Assembly: GCF_000758605.1 (NCBI RefSeq)
Contig: NZ_CP009282.1
Location: 372,001-436,000, forward strand
Direction: 5' to 3'
Source: Paenibacillus sp. FSL R5-0912
GTDB lineage: Bacteria > Bacillota > Bacilli > Paenibacillales > Paenibacillaceae
Length of the DNA stretch: 64,000 nt
Part shown: piece by piece, positions 52,082 through 60,724 of the stretch
Numbering within the stretch: position 1 is the first letter of the stretch
How the letters are laid out: every line of letters starts with the position of its first letter
The notes under the pieces: model-generated
What the model was told of the DNA's origin: nothing
Seen by the model: the letters and a program-made list of their open reading frames with translations, nothing else
Database searches by the model: none
Program-made: the position numbers and the translations under genes

Positions 52082-53113
52082 ATGACGTATCCCAAAGATT
52101 TAAACTATACAATGCCGGCGGAATGGGCCCAGCATGAACGGACCTTCATCTCCTGGCCGGTGCAGGACTCTATGGTATATCCGGACAACCATGCGGCGGT
52201 AAGCGCAGGTTATACCGAGATTATCAGAGCCATTGCCGAGTTCGAGCCAGTAACGGTGATCGTGAACCCTGATGATATGGAGACTGTAGAACAGCTTGCA
52301 CTGGGTGCTAATGTGACGCTGCTGCCCATCCGGCATAATGATGCCTGGCTGCGCGATAACGGACCGACCTTTGTGGTGAATGCGGAAGGCAAGCTTGCCG
52401 GCGTGAACTGGAAGTTCAATGCCTGGGGCGGCAAATATACGCCATGGGACCTTGACGATAAGGTAGCTCCGCAAATTCTGGAACAGCTGGAGATCAGCAG
52501 GTATGATGCACCGCTTGTGATGGAGGGCGGATCAATCCATACCGATGGTGAAGGAACACTGCTGACTACCGAAGAATGTCTGCTGAACACGAACCGCAAT
52601 CCCGAGCTGGACCGGGAAGAGATCGCCGGCTTAGTGAAGCAATATACGGGGACAGAATCGATAATCTGGCTGAAGCGCGGCCTCAGCGGGGACGAGACGG
52701 ACGGTCATGTTGATAATATCGCGTGCTTCGCTGCGCCGGGCAAGGTGATCATCCAGGTCTGCGGAGACCCGCAGGATGAGAACTATGCCATTTCGGAGGA
52801 GAACCTGCGTATTTTGGAGCAGGCTACCGATGCCAAGGGACGGAAACTGGAGATCATCCGCATTCAGCAGCCGCCCCGTGTTGATTATGAAGGCAGCCGG
52901 TTGACCCTGAGCTATCTGAATTTCTATTTCGTGAACGGCGGGATTATCCTGCCGGTATTCGGCGGTACGGCGGCAGAGACAGACAGGCTTGCCGAAGAGA
53001 CGCTTGCCGGGCTGTTCCCGGAACGCAGGATCCGTACAGTGAACGGAATGGCTGTAATCGGTGAAGGCGGGAACGTACACTGCACCACCCAGCAGATGCC
53101 TGCGGTGAACTAG
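52082..53113 (+). CDS. aguA: Agmatine deiminase
   Basis: A 343-residue peptidylarginine-deiminase-fold enzyme converting agmatine to N-carbamoylputrescine and ammonia. Signature segments: PAEWAQHERTFISWP, LRDNGPTFVV, NAWGGKYTPWDLDD, MEGGSIHTDGEGTLLTTEECLLNTNRNP in parts, and DETDGHVDNIACFA. The catalytic Cys is in GEGGNVHCTTQQMP near the end. It is followed 61 bases later by the amidase for the next step, so the pair makes putrescine. No arginine decarboxylase is in the window. Confidence 0.95.
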   Translation: MTYPKDLNYTMPAEWAQHERTFISWPVQDSMVYPDNHAAVSAGYTEIIRAIAEFEPVTVIVNPDDMETVEQLALGANVTLLPIRHNDAWLRDNGPTFVVNAEGKLAGVNWKFNAWGGKYTPWDLDDKVAPQILEQLEISRYDAPLVMEGGSIHTDGEGTLLTTEECLLNTNRNPELDREEIAGLVKQYTGTESIIWLKRGLSGDETDGHVDNIACFAAPGKVIIQVCGDPQDENYAISEENLRILEQATDAKGRKLEIIRIQQPPRVDYEGSRLTLSYLNFYFVNGGIILPVFGGTAAETDRLAEETLAGLFPERRIRTVNGMAVIGEGGNVHCTTQQMPAVN

Positions 53114-53174
53114 GGTGTAGGCCGTTACACTTCGTCCAGATGGGAATTTAAAGTTCATAATGGGAGGGACAACC

Positions 53175-54050
53175 GTGAGAAAAGTAAAAGTAGCCGCAAC
53201 ACAAATGAGCTGTTCCGGCGACATTGATGAGAATATCCGTAAGGCCGAGACGCTGGTCAGAGAAGCGGCAGCCCAGGGCGCGCAGATTATTCTGTTGCAG
53301 GAGCTGTTTGAGACTCCGTATTTCTGCCAGAAGGAGAAATCGGATTACTACGCCTATGCCACCGAGCTTGAGCACAACAAGGCTGTGAACCATTTCAAGG
53401 CGATAGCCAAAGAACTGGAAGTGGTGCTGCCGATCAGCTTTTATGAGAAAAAGAACTACGCGCGTTACAACTCGCTGGCTGTGATTGATGCCGACGGAAC
53501 GGTGATGGGCAAATACCGCAAAAGCCATATTCCTGACGGCCCCGGCTATGAAGAGAAGTTCTACTTCAACCCGGGCGATACCGGCTTCAAGGTGTGGAAT
53601 ACCCGTTATGCCAAAATCGGCGTCGGCGTCTGCTGGGATCAATGGTATCCGGAAGCAGCACGGGTAATGAGTCTGATGGGGGCGGAGATTCTGTTCTACC
53701 CTACAGCTATCGGCTCGGAGCCGCAGGACGGCTCGATCGACTCCAAGGATCACTGGCAGACCTGCATGCTGGGCCATGCAGCCGCTAACCTGGTTCCTGT
53801 CGTGGCCTCCAACCGGATCGGTGAGGAGATTGACGAGGATTCCAGCATTAACTTCTACGGTTCTTCGTTCATTGCCGGCCCGCAGGGCAATAAGGTTGCT
53901 GAAGCCGGGCGCGATGAGCAGGGTGTGCTGGTCAGTGAATTTGATCTTGATGCGCTTGAGGTTGGCCGGATCGAATGGGGAATTTTCCGCGACCGCCGTC
54001 CGGAGCTGTACCGGCTGATTGCTTCATATGACGGGGATCTGACGTTCTGA
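53175..54050 (+). CDS. aguB: N-carbamoylputrescine amidase
   Basis: GTG at 53175, with GGGAGG 7 bases upstream; an ATG at 53160 would lie on that site. The 291-residue nitrilase-superfamily enzyme has the triad Glu in LQELFETPYF, Lys in GKYRKSHIPD and Cys in GVGVCWDQWYPE. It hydrolyses N-carbamoylputrescine to putrescine, ammonia and CO2, completing the pathway begun by the agmatine deiminase. A terminator hairpin follows at 54088. Confidence 0.95.
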   Translation: MRKVKVAATQMSCSGDIDENIRKAETLVREAAAQGAQIILLQELFETPYFCQKEKSDYYAYATELEHNKAVNHFKAIAKELEVVLPISFYEKKNYARYNSLAVIDADGTVMGKYRKSHIPDGPGYEEKFYFNPGDTGFKVWNTRYAKIGVGVCWDQWYPEAARVMSLMGAEILFYPTAIGSEPQDGSIDSKDHWQTCMLGHAAANLVPVVASNRIGEEIDEDSSINFYGSSFIAGPQGNKVAEAGRDEQGVLVSEFDLDALEVGRIEWGIFRDRRPELYRLIASYDGDLTF

Positions 54051-54087
54051 TTGTAAATGAATGAATTGAATAACAGTTACGATAGTA

Positions 54088-54144
54088 AGCAGCCAGGACG
54101 CTGCCGGGGATATCACTCTCCGGACAGCCTCCTGGCTGCTTTTA
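54088..54144 (+). terminator. Terminator of the aguAB unit
   Basis: AGCAGCCAGG pairs with CCTGGCTGCT and the interval folds on CCGGGGATAT...CTCTCCGG; TTTTA follows. Confidence 0.8.
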
Positions 54145-54206
54145 TATGAAGATAGACCTGAATTCTAAGATTAGGCGGCTGTAAATGTTACAATACATCG
54201 ATATTA

Positions 54207-54223
54207 TGTCATGTTATATAACA
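54207..54223 (+). promoter_or_regulatory. GlnR/TnrA box, exact match to TGTNA-N7-TNACA
   Basis: TGTCATGTTATATAACA fits every fixed position of the consensus. It is centred about 60 bases before the start point predicted from the promoter at 54241-54269, so nitrogen-dependent control of the glutamine transporter is likely, probably activation. Confidence 0.8.
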
Positions 54224-54240
54224 TAAACAGGAAAAGTTAA

Positions 54241-54269
54241 TTGTCATCATCGCTTTAATCTGATAAAAT
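54241..54269 (+). promoter_or_regulatory. Sigma-A promoter of the glutamine transporter operon
   Basis: TTGTCA (54241-54246), 17-base spacer, TAAAAT (54264-54269). Confidence 0.8.
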
Positions 54270-54309
54270 CTCTTTAAGTTATTTTATAAATAAGTAGGGG
54301 GATTGGAGC

Positions 54310-55125
54310 ATGGGAATCAGTAAAAAATGGGCAATGTCAGGTATGGTGGCATTCCTGGTCCTGGCAATGGTTGGCTGTGGTTCGGATAATAACGCAGGCA
54401 GCGGTAAAGCGGCCGGAGAGAGCATCAAGTTCGCCAGCGATGCCAGTTATGCACCTATGGAGTATATGGATACAGACACTATCAAGGGCTTTGACATTGA
54501 TTTCATTAAGGCAGTTATGGAGGAAGCGGGTATTGACTACACCGTGACCAACACAGGCTGGGATACGATGCTGACCAGTGTTCAGCAAGGCACTGAATAT
54601 CAGGCGGGCCTATCTTCGGTATCCATTACAGATGAGCGCAAGGAAACCTATGACTACTCCATTCCTTATTTCGAATCTACGAACATGATCATGGTCAAGG
54701 AAGGCAGCGATATCAAGTCTGCCCTTGATTTGAAGGATAAGAAAGTTGCCGTTCAGGCAGCAACAACTGCGGATGATCTGATGAGCGGCATCATGGGCAT
54801 CGACAACGGCAACCTGAAGCGCTTTGACAGCAATGCGGTAGCCCTGATGGAGCTGAACGGCGGCGGAGCGGATGCAGTGGTTGCGGATATCGCCATCGTG
54901 AACGAATACATCAAGAATAATCCGAAGGAGAAGCTGACCGGTATCATCGACAAGGAGAACTTCGGTTCCGAATATTACGGCATCCTGTATCCTAAGGGCA
55001 GCGAATGGAAAGCTAAGCTGGACCCGGCGATCAAGACAATCATCGAGAACGGCAAATATGCGGAAATCTACAAAGAATGGTTCGGCGAAGAGCCGGATAC
55101 TAAGGCACTTTTGAACGCAGAGTAA
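54310..55125 (+). CDS. glnH: Glutamine/amino-acid ABC binding lipoprotein (GlnH type)
   Basis: A 271-residue lipoprotein: signal peptide with lipobox MVGC after LVLA. The mature part is a family 3 solute-binding protein: FASDASYAPMEYMD, KGFDIDFIKAVMEEAGIDY, SVSITDERKETYDYSIPYF, and GSEYYGILYPKGSEWKAKL. Amino-acid binding Asp and Arg residues of the class are present. An exact GlnR/TnrA box upstream supports glutamine as ligand, but other polar amino acids remain possible. A strong hairpin with a U-tract lies between it and the permease, expected to keep the binding protein in excess. Confidence 0.9.
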   Translation: MGISKKWAMSGMVAFLVLAMVGCGSDNNAGSGKAAGESIKFASDASYAPMEYMDTDTIKGFDIDFIKAVMEEAGIDYTVTNTGWDTMLTSVQQGTEYQAGLSSVSITDERKETYDYSIPYFESTNMIMVKEGSDIKSALDLKDKKVAVQAATTADDLMSGIMGIDNGNLKRFDSNAVALMELNGGGADAVVADIAIVNEYIKNNPKEKLTGIIDKENFGSEYYGILYPKGSEWKAKLDPAIKTIIENGKYAEIYKEWFGEEPDTKALLNAE

Positions 55126-55139
55126 GGGGAGTAACAATT

Positions 55140-55180
55140 AAGCATGCGTAATGATTGCTATTGCGCATGCTTCTTTTTTT
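55140..55180 (+). terminator. Partial terminator between binding-protein and permease genes
   Basis: AAGCATGCGTAAT (55140-55152) pairs with ATTGCGCATGCTT (55160-55172), then CTTTTTTT. Read-through must supply the downstream permease and ATPase, so differential expression is expected. Confidence 0.85.
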
Positions 55181-55235
55181 GAAACACAAGAGAAACATAG
55201 AGAAAGCTATAAGCAGAAGAGAAGGGAAGAGTTCT

Positions 55236-55883
55236 ATGGATTTCAGATTTGACATCATCGTTCATTATTTACCGGTTTTACTTAAGGGAACTTTATTTAC
55301 CATAGGCGTATCGCTGGTTTCGATCCTGTGCGGGTCCATTCTGGGACTGGTTATCGGGTTCGGCAAAATGGCGCCCAGATGGTATTTCCGCTGGCCGTTT
55401 CATGCGTATATCAACATCTTCCGCGGAACACCGTTGTACGTCCAGATTCTGATCGTCCATTTCGGACTCATTCCGTTGTTCTATGGTAAAACCTATGCGC
55501 TGATGAGCGCATTTGTGGCGCTCTCGCTCAATTCCGCGGCGTATTCCGCTGAAATTTTCCGTGCCGGCATCCAGTCAATTGACCCCGGACAACGGGAAGC
55601 CGCCCTGTCACTCGGGATGACCAAACTCCAGGCGATGCGCTTCATTATTCTGCCTCAGGCCATCAAACGGATGGTTCCGGCGTTCGGGAATGAATTCATC
55701 GTCCTCGTCAAGGATTCCTCGCTGCTGGCGCTGATTGCCGCACCGGAGATTATGTACTGGAGCAACACCATGAAAGGCCAATATCTGCGGATCTGGGAGC
55801 CTTATCTGACCGCTGCACTGATCTATTTCATTCTAACCTACTCCCTCAGCAAGCTGCTTAATTATATCGAACGGAAGGTGTAA
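55236..55883 (+). CDS. glnP: Amino-acid ABC permease (GlnP type)
   Basis: Start 55236 (Met-Asp-Phe), with GAAGGGAAGAG about 6 bases upstream; an earlier in-frame ATG overlaps the hairpin. The 215-residue permease has about five membrane spans and the HAAW-type coupling loop QREAALSLGMTKLQAMRFIILPQAI. The opening LKGTLFTIGVSLVSILCG is typical of GlnP/HisMQ subunits; it acts as a dimer. The next gene starts 6 bases after its stop. Confidence 0.92.
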   Translation: MDFRFDIIVHYLPVLLKGTLFTIGVSLVSILCGSILGLVIGFGKMAPRWYFRWPFHAYINIFRGTPLYVQILIVHFGLIPLFYGKTYALMSAFVALSLNSAAYSAEIFRAGIQSIDPGQREAALSLGMTKLQAMRFIILPQAIKRMVPAFGNEFIVLVKDSSLLALIAAPEIMYWSNTMKGQYLRIWEPYLTAALIYFILTYSLSKLLNYIERKV

Positions 55884-55889
55884 CCCCAT

Positions 55890-56621
55890 ATGGAGCCTAT
55901 AATCTCAGTCAAACATCTGCATAAATCCTTCGGCACCCATAAGGTGCTGACTGACATTAGCGTCGATATCCACAGCCAGGAGGTAGTGGTGGTGATCGGA
56001 CCTTCGGGTTCGGGCAAATCGACTTTTCTGCGCTGCCTGAATCTGCTGGAGCAGCCCCAGGAGGGCGATATTATGATTGAAGGCACTTCCTTGATGGCCA
56101 AAAGCACAAGGATTAACGATATCCGTACAGAAGTGGGCATGGTGTTTCAGCAGTTCAATCTGTTCCCGCACAAAAAAGTAATCGAGAACATTATGCTGGC
56201 CCCGATGCAGGTCCGTAAATGGCCTGCAGATAAAGCCCGGCAGAAAGCACTGGAGCTCCTGCAGAAGGTGGGACTGAGCGAGAAGGCGGAGATGTATCCT
56301 TCTTCACTTTCAGGCGGTCAAGCCCAGCGTGTAGCGATTGCGCGCGCTTTGGCGATGGAGCCGAAGATTATGCTTTTTGATGAACCGACCTCTGCACTGG
56401 ACCCCGAAATGGTCGGTGAGGTGCTGGCCGTAATGAAGGATTTGGCCCGCGAAGGAATGACTATGGTCGTGGTAACGCATGAAATGGGCTTTGCCCGTGA
56501 AGTAGGAGACCGTGTCCTCTTTATGGAGCAGGGAATTGTAGTGGAGCAGGGAGTGCCCGAGCAGTTGTTCGGAAATCCGTCACATGAGCGCACCAAGGAA
56601 TTCCTGTCCAAGGTACTGTGA
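55890..56621 (+). CDS. glnQ: Amino-acid ABC ATPase (GlnQ type)
   Basis: A 243-residue ATPase with Walker [11 protein letters not shown]-loop [12 protein letters not shown], signature [15 protein letters not shown], Walker [17 protein letters not shown] and switch His in VTHEMGFA. The ALDPE motif and length are those of polar amino-acid importers. It completes the importer with the genes at 54310 and 55236. Confidence 0.95.
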   Translation: MEPIISVKHLHKSFGTHKVLTDISVDIHSQEVVVVIGPSGSGKSTFLRCLNLLEQPQEGDIMIEGTSLMAKSTRINDIRTEVGMVFQQFNLFPHKKVIENIMLAPMQVRKWPADKARQKALELLQKVGLSEKAEMYPSSLSGGQAQRVAIARALAMEPKIMLFDEPTSALDPEMVGEVLAVMKDLAREGMTMVVVTHEMGFAREVGDRVLFMEQGIVVEQGVPEQLFGNPSHERTKEFLSKVL

Positions 56622-56744
56622 GAATCTGTCAAAGTAGAATATTGTTATTTAATCGGTTATATTAGAAGAGTAAGAATTAGGCAATGGGACCATCGGTTGA
56701 ATATCTGCCCGGAATGGCGGGGAGGAGGCTCGGGGATATCTTTT

Positions 56745-56844
56745 TTTAAAGTATAAGGATTTATGGGCTACGCATAATAATTTATCCTTATATTTCCGGC
56801 AGAAGCGGATATGGTGCTTATAGTACGGCACAGCCCGTTCTACT
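56745..56844 (+). repeat. Interspersed repeat family 1, diverged copy
   Basis: TAAAGTATAAGGATTTATGG, loop, AATAATTTATCCTTATATTTC and an altered second hairpin (AGCGGATATGG...CAGCCCGTTCTAC). In this copy GTATAAGGAT and ATCCTTATAT pair better than in others. It lies 34 bases before terB. Confidence 0.65.
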
Positions 56845-56877
56845 GGTCATAATTCAGAATGATAGAAGGAGAATACG

Positions 56878-57324
56878 ATGAGCACATTTAAAAATTGGCT
56901 GAATACGACAAAAAGCGGACTGACAGAACAGGTTAAGAAGTTTAAAAATAAAGACTTTATGAACGCGGTAGTGGCAGGCTGCGCACTGGTTGCTGCGGCT
57001 GACGGCAAGATTGAGGAATCCGAGAAGAACAAAATGGCCGGATATATGAACCTCAGCAATGAACTGAAGGTATTTGACATGAGAGATGTCATCAACCAGT
57101 TCAATTTCTATGTGAGCAACTTCGAGTTCTCGCCGGAAATCGGCAAGCAGGAAGCGCTCAAGTCGATCGCGAAATTCAGCGGCAAACCGGAGATTGGACG
57201 TGTTATTGTGGGTGTATGCTCCGCAATCGGTGCGGCTGACGGCGACTTCGATGAGCATGAGAAAGCGGTTGTCCGGAATATCTGCAGTGTGCTCGGACTG
57301 AGCCCAAGCGAATTCAGCCTGTAA
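56878..57324 (+). CDS. terB: TerB-family tellurite/stress protein
   Basis: A 148-residue cytoplasmic helical protein, AAGGAG 8 bases before the ATG. The TerB domain covers most of it: FMNAVVAGCALVAAADGKIEESEKNKMAGYM and RVIVGVCSAIGAADGDFDEHEKAVVRNI in pieces, with acidic metal-binding residues in each half (AADGK..E..E, AADGDFDEHE). TerB proteins belong to Ter stress modules with TerC and TerD. First gene of the cluster that fills the rest of the window. Confidence 0.92.
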   Translation: MSTFKNWLNTTKSGLTEQVKKFKNKDFMNAVVAGCALVAAADGKIEESEKNKMAGYMNLSNELKVFDMRDVINQFNFYVSNFEFSPEIGKQEALKSIAKFSGKPEIGRVIVGVCSAIGAADGDFDEHEKAVVRNICSVLGLSPSEFSL

Positions 57325-57352
57325 TACAGGCCGGAGGGCATCCGCAATTGGA

Positions 57353-57380
57353 TGAAACTTAGGCGTTACTCCATCGTATC
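57353..57380 (+). promoter_or_regulatory. ECF-sigma (SigW/SigM-type) promoter of the terD genes
   Basis: TGAAAC (57353-57358), exactly 16 bases, CGTATC (57375-57380). This is the consensus of envelope-stress ECF sigma factors in Bacillus. It begins 29 bases after the terB stop and drives the gene at 57448. B. subtilis yceC-H, the equivalent ter locus, is known to have SigW/SigM control. Confidence 0.8.
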
Positions 57381-57447
57381 ACTGATATAACACCCGCAAG
57401 AAGGACTTACAGGCAGTGATTACTACTGGAAACGGAGGTACGTAAAG

Positions 57448-58044
57448 TTGGCTGGAATCAATCTGGTAAAAGGTCAGAAGATCGATTTAACTAAAGGGAA
57501 TGCCGGACTGTCTAACGTTATCGTAGGATTGGGCTGGGACCCTGCCGAACCGGCAAGAGGCTTCTTTGGTGTCAAGAAACAGGCGAATGTGGACTGCGAT
57601 GCTTCCGCTCTGCTGCTGAATGAGAATGGCAAGCTGACCAATAAGCTGAACCTCGTCTGCTTTCACAACAAACAGAATACGAACAACTCTGTAGTTCACT
57701 CGGGAGATAACCTGACGGGTGAAGGAGACGGGGACGACGAGCAGATCATGGTGAATCTGAAGTCGATTCCTGCCGATGTCCATAAGGTTCTGGTTGTGGT
57801 CAACATCTACGATGCGGTGAACCGCAAACAGGATTTCGGGATGATCAAATCGGCGTATATCCGGATTATCAACGCGGCCGGGAACGGTGAACTGATCAAG
57901 TTTAATCTGACGGACAATTACACAGGCTTCACGGCACTGATCTGCGGCGAGCTATACCGCCATGGCGAAGAGTGGAAATTCGCAGCCATCGGTGAAGGCG
58001 CGCACGCAGCACATATTAATCAACTGGCTGAACGTTATATCTAA
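57448..58044 (+). CDS. terD: TerD-family calcium-binding stress protein (1)
   Basis: TTG start, with GGAGGT 8 bases upstream. The 198-residue protein is a single TerD domain: [67 protein letters not shown] and VNIYDAVNRKQDFGMIKSAYIRI in parts. The acidic loop GEGDGDDEQ is the calcium site. It differs from the two following paralogues by a GFFGVKKQ insertion after GLGWD. TerD proteins form cytoplasmic, membrane-associated complexes with TerC. Confidence 0.93.
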   Translation: MAGINLVKGQKIDLTKGNAGLSNVIVGLGWDPAEPARGFFGVKKQANVDCDASALLLNENGKLTNKLNLVCFHNKQNTNNSVVHSGDNLTGEGDGDDEQIMVNLKSIPADVHKVLVVVNIYDAVNRKQDFGMIKSAYIRIINAAGNGELIKFNLTDNYTGFTALICGELYRHGEEWKFAAIGEGAHAAHINQLAERYI

Positions 58045-58073
58045 TTCCAATTTGAGAAAAGAGGGTTCTATTC

Positions 58074-58649
58074 ATGGCTATTAACTTATCCAAGGGACAA
58101 AAAATCGATTTGACCAAAACTAATCCGGGCTTGTCCAAAATTACAGTCGGCCTCGGATGGGATACGAATAAATACGATGGCGGGAAGGACTTCGACCTTG
58201 ACGTGTCTGTATTCCTGACGAATGCTAACGGCAAAGTGGATAAAGAAACGAACTTTATCTTCTTCAACAACAAGCAGAACGAGAACGCTTCCGTTGTTCA
58301 CACCGGCGACAACCGCACAGGTGAAGGCGACGGAGACGATGAGCAGATTCAAGTTGATTTGCTCAATGTTCCTGCGGATGTTGATAAAATTGCTTTCACC
58401 ATTACCATCTATGAAGCAGAATCCAGAAGCCAGAACTTCGGACAAGTCTCCCGTTCCTATGTGCGTATCGTCAATGATGCGAACAGCGAAGAGCTGATCC
58501 GCTTTGACCTGGGTGAAGATTTCTCCGTTGAAACCGGCGTTGTAGTCGGCGAATTGTACCGCAATGGCGCAGAGTGGAAGTTCAATGCCATCGGCAGCGG
58601 CTACAAAGACGGCCTCTCCGGACTGACCCGTGATTACGGTCTGCAATAA
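58074..58649 (+). CDS. terD: TerD-family calcium-binding stress protein (2)
   Basis: A 191-residue canonical TerD domain: [37 protein letters not shown] in two parts, [27 protein letters not shown], and a C-terminal [14 protein letters not shown]. All acidic calcium ligands are intact. It follows the first copy by 29 bases, with GAGGG before the ATG, and is the most consensus-like of the set. Gene duplication has produced three tandem copies. Confidence 0.94.
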   Translation: MAINLSKGQKIDLTKTNPGLSKITVGLGWDTNKYDGGKDFDLDVSVFLTNANGKVDKETNFIFFNNKQNENASVVHTGDNRTGEGDGDDEQIQVDLLNVPADVDKIAFTITIYEAESRSQNFGQVSRSYVRIVNDANSEELIRFDLGEDFSVETGVVVGELYRNGAEWKFNAIGSGYKDGLSGLTRDYGLQ

Positions 58650-58699
58650 GACCCGGGTGACTTCGGAATTAAATCTTTGAGGAAAGAAGGTTTTTGCCA

Positions 58700-59281
58700 G
58701 TGACGATCAGTCTTTCCAAAGGACAGCGGATTGATCTTACCAAGACCAATCCGGGCCTGACGAAGGTAGTTGTAGGACTTGGCTGGGATACAAACAAGTA
58801 TAGCGGCGGCAAGGATTTTGACCTGGATGCTTCAGCATTTCTGCTGCATGAGGACGGCAAAGCCAAAGGCGAAGACGACTTTGTATTCTATAACAACCCA
58901 AGCGGCGGGACAGGCTCTGTAACCCATACAGGCGATAACCGTACAGGTGAAGGCGACGGGGACGATGAGCAGATTCTTGTAGATTTCAGCCTGGTGCCCG
59001 CGAATATTCAGCGCATTGGGATTACAGTGACGATCTATGATTATGAGACCCGGGTGCAGAACTTCGGACAGGTATCGAACGCATTTGTTCGTGTTGTAGA
59101 TGCTTCCAGCGACCGCGAGATTCTGCGGTTTGACCTGGGTGAGGATTTCTCCACCGAGACAGCTGTTGTCTTCTGTGAATTCTACCGCCATGGGGCGGAT
59201 TGGAAGTTCCAGGCGATCGGCAGCGGGTTTGCCGGCGGGCTCAGCGCTCTATGCAAGAATTATGGACTGGATGCACAATAA
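58700..59281 (+). CDS. terD: TerD-family calcium-binding stress protein (3)
   Basis: GTG at 58700 is preferred because AAGAAGG ends 9 bases before it; a TTG at 58694 is too close to that site. The 193-residue TerD domain has [41 protein letters not shown] and [14 protein letters not shown]. About 60% identical by eye to copy 2. An intrinsic terminator follows, closing the three-gene unit. Confidence 0.94.
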   Translation: MTISLSKGQRIDLTKTNPGLTKVVVGLGWDTNKYSGGKDFDLDASAFLLHEDGKAKGEDDFVFYNNPSGGTGSVTHTGDNRTGEGDGDDEQILVDFSLVPANIQRIGITVTIYDYETRVQNFGQVSNAFVRVVDASSDREILRFDLGEDFSTETAVVFCEFYRHGADWKFQAIGSGFAGGLSALCKNYGLDAQ

Positions 59282-59290
59282 AGCTTCAAA

Positions 59291-59320
59291 GGCGGGATCA
59301 TCATCGATCCTGCCCTTTTT
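59291..59320 (+). terminator. Terminator after the third terD
   Basis: GGCGGGATC (59291-59299) pairs with GATCCTGCC (59306-59314), with one G-T pair, then CTTTTT. Confidence 0.8.
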
Positions 59321-59374
59321 ATAGACAAAAGTGTATAAGTTGCACTCTTATCCATTTATAAAGGTGGCGTAAGA

Positions 59375-60697
59375 ATGAGTACTGAAGTAGTTAAAGGGCA
59401 GAAAGCAGACCTGACCAAAGGAAACCCGGGTACCCGCAATATCATTGTAGAGATCGGATGGAAAGCTCCATCTTCAATGGATATTGACGCCTCTGCATTC
59501 CTGCTCGGGGCGCAAGGCAAAGTAAATAGTGACGATGATCTGATCTTTTATAATAATCCGTCAACACCTTATATCAGATATAAGGATGTGCCGGGTGCAG
59601 CTTCAGGAGGACTTAAGCAGTTCGAGGTGGGATTGGACAAGATTCCTGCAGGTATCGCGAAGATTGCCTTTACCCTTACTCTGTATGATGGCGAGAACCG
59701 CAAGCAAATGTTCGGACAGATGAGCGAGGCCCAGTGCCGGATCCTGGATCAGGCGACAGGGGCGGAAATTCTGCGGTGTAACCTGGGAAATCATTTCTCT
59801 GTGGAAACAGCTGTTGTGGTAGGAGAATTATATAGATACGGCGAAGAATGGAAATTCAGTGCGATCGTTGCAGGCTTCTCCGGCGGACTCAAAGCCCTGT
59901 GCGGCAACTATGGAATAGAAGTGGAGGATGAGCCTGCTCCGGCGGCTGCACCGCAGCCGGTGAAGACGGAGGCACCGCCGGAGCGCACGAAGCTTCCGGT
60001 GCCGCCGCCGCGGGTAGAGCAAGCCAGACCTGCTATAGTAATTCCTCCTCCGCCTGCGCCAAAGCAGACGGAAGCTCCTGCTCCGCCGCTGAACCTCAAT
60101 CTGAAGAAGATTGAGCTGAAGAAGAAGGGCGATTCCATCAACCTGAAGAAATCAGCCTCCGGTCTCGGGGAGCTCGTAATCAACCTGAACTGGAATCAGA
60201 AGCAGGGTGGTGGACTGTTCAGCCGTAACAAGGGCGGCGTGGACCTGGATCTTGCTTGCCTGTATGAACTCAAGAACGGCAGCAAGGGAGTTGTGCAGGC
60301 ACTGGGCAATGCGTTCGGCAACCTGCAGCAGCCGCCTTACATCATGCTGGATGGGGATGACCGGACCGGCTCCGTAACATCCGGCGAGAATCTGCGTATA
60401 AACGGGAGTAAGGTTGCACAAATCGAAAGAATTTTAGTTTTTTCTTTTATTTACAAGGGAGTTACCAACTGGTCTGAGGCGGATGGGGTGGTTACCCTGA
60501 AGCAGGATGGAGGACCAGATATTGTCGTTAATCTGGACGAGCATAACAACCGTAAGGGCATGTGCGCCATCGCGCTGATCCGGAATGTAGGCAACGAGAC
60601 CTTTAGTATTGAACGCCTCGTGCAATATTTCAGCGGTCATAAGGAGATGGATGAGGCTTATGGCTGGGGGCTTCGCTGGGTAGCGGGCAGTAAATAA
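59375..60697 (+). CDS. TerD-TerA-type fusion protein with proline-rich linker
   Basis: A 440-residue protein, AAGGTGG before the ATG. Residues 1 to about 190 are a TerD-like domain (KGQKADLTKGNPG, MDIDASAFLLGAQGKV), but where other copies have GEGDGDDEQ it reads PGAASGGLKQFEV, so that acidic calcium loop is missing. Residues about 195-245 are a Pro/Ala/Glu linker. Residues about 245-440 form a TerA-like domain (LVINLNWNQKQGGGLFSRNKGGVDLDLACLYEL in parts, LDGDDRTGS, LVQYFSGHKEMDEAYGWGLRW). It probably bridges TerD complexes. It starts a new transcription unit or depends on read-through of the terminator before it. Confidence 0.87.
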   Translation: MSTEVVKGQKADLTKGNPGTRNIIVEIGWKAPSSMDIDASAFLLGAQGKVNSDDDLIFYNNPSTPYIRYKDVPGAASGGLKQFEVGLDKIPAGIAKIAFTLTLYDGENRKQMFGQMSEAQCRILDQATGAEILRCNLGNHFSVETAVVVGELYRYGEEWKFSAIVAGFSGGLKALCGNYGIEVEDEPAPAAAPQPVKTEAPPERTKLPVPPPRVEQARPAIVIPPPPAPKQTEAPAPPLNLNLKKIELKKKGDSINLKKSASGLGELVINLNWNQKQGGGLFSRNKGGVDLDLACLYELKNGSKGVVQALGNAFGNLQQPPYIMLDGDDRTGSVTSGENLRINGSKVAQIERILVFSFIYKGVTNWSEADGVVTLKQDGGPDIVVNLDEHNNRKGMCAIALIRNVGNETFSIERLVQYFSGHKEMDEAYGWGLRWVAGSK

Positions 60698-60724
60698 TCT
60701 TATTTTACCGGAGGCGCAAGTGGA

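Noticed and set aside
57448-60697. Tandem terD genes as an insertion or assembly duplication
   Set aside because: The copies differ throughout and have separate ribosome-binding sites, so they are old paralogues.
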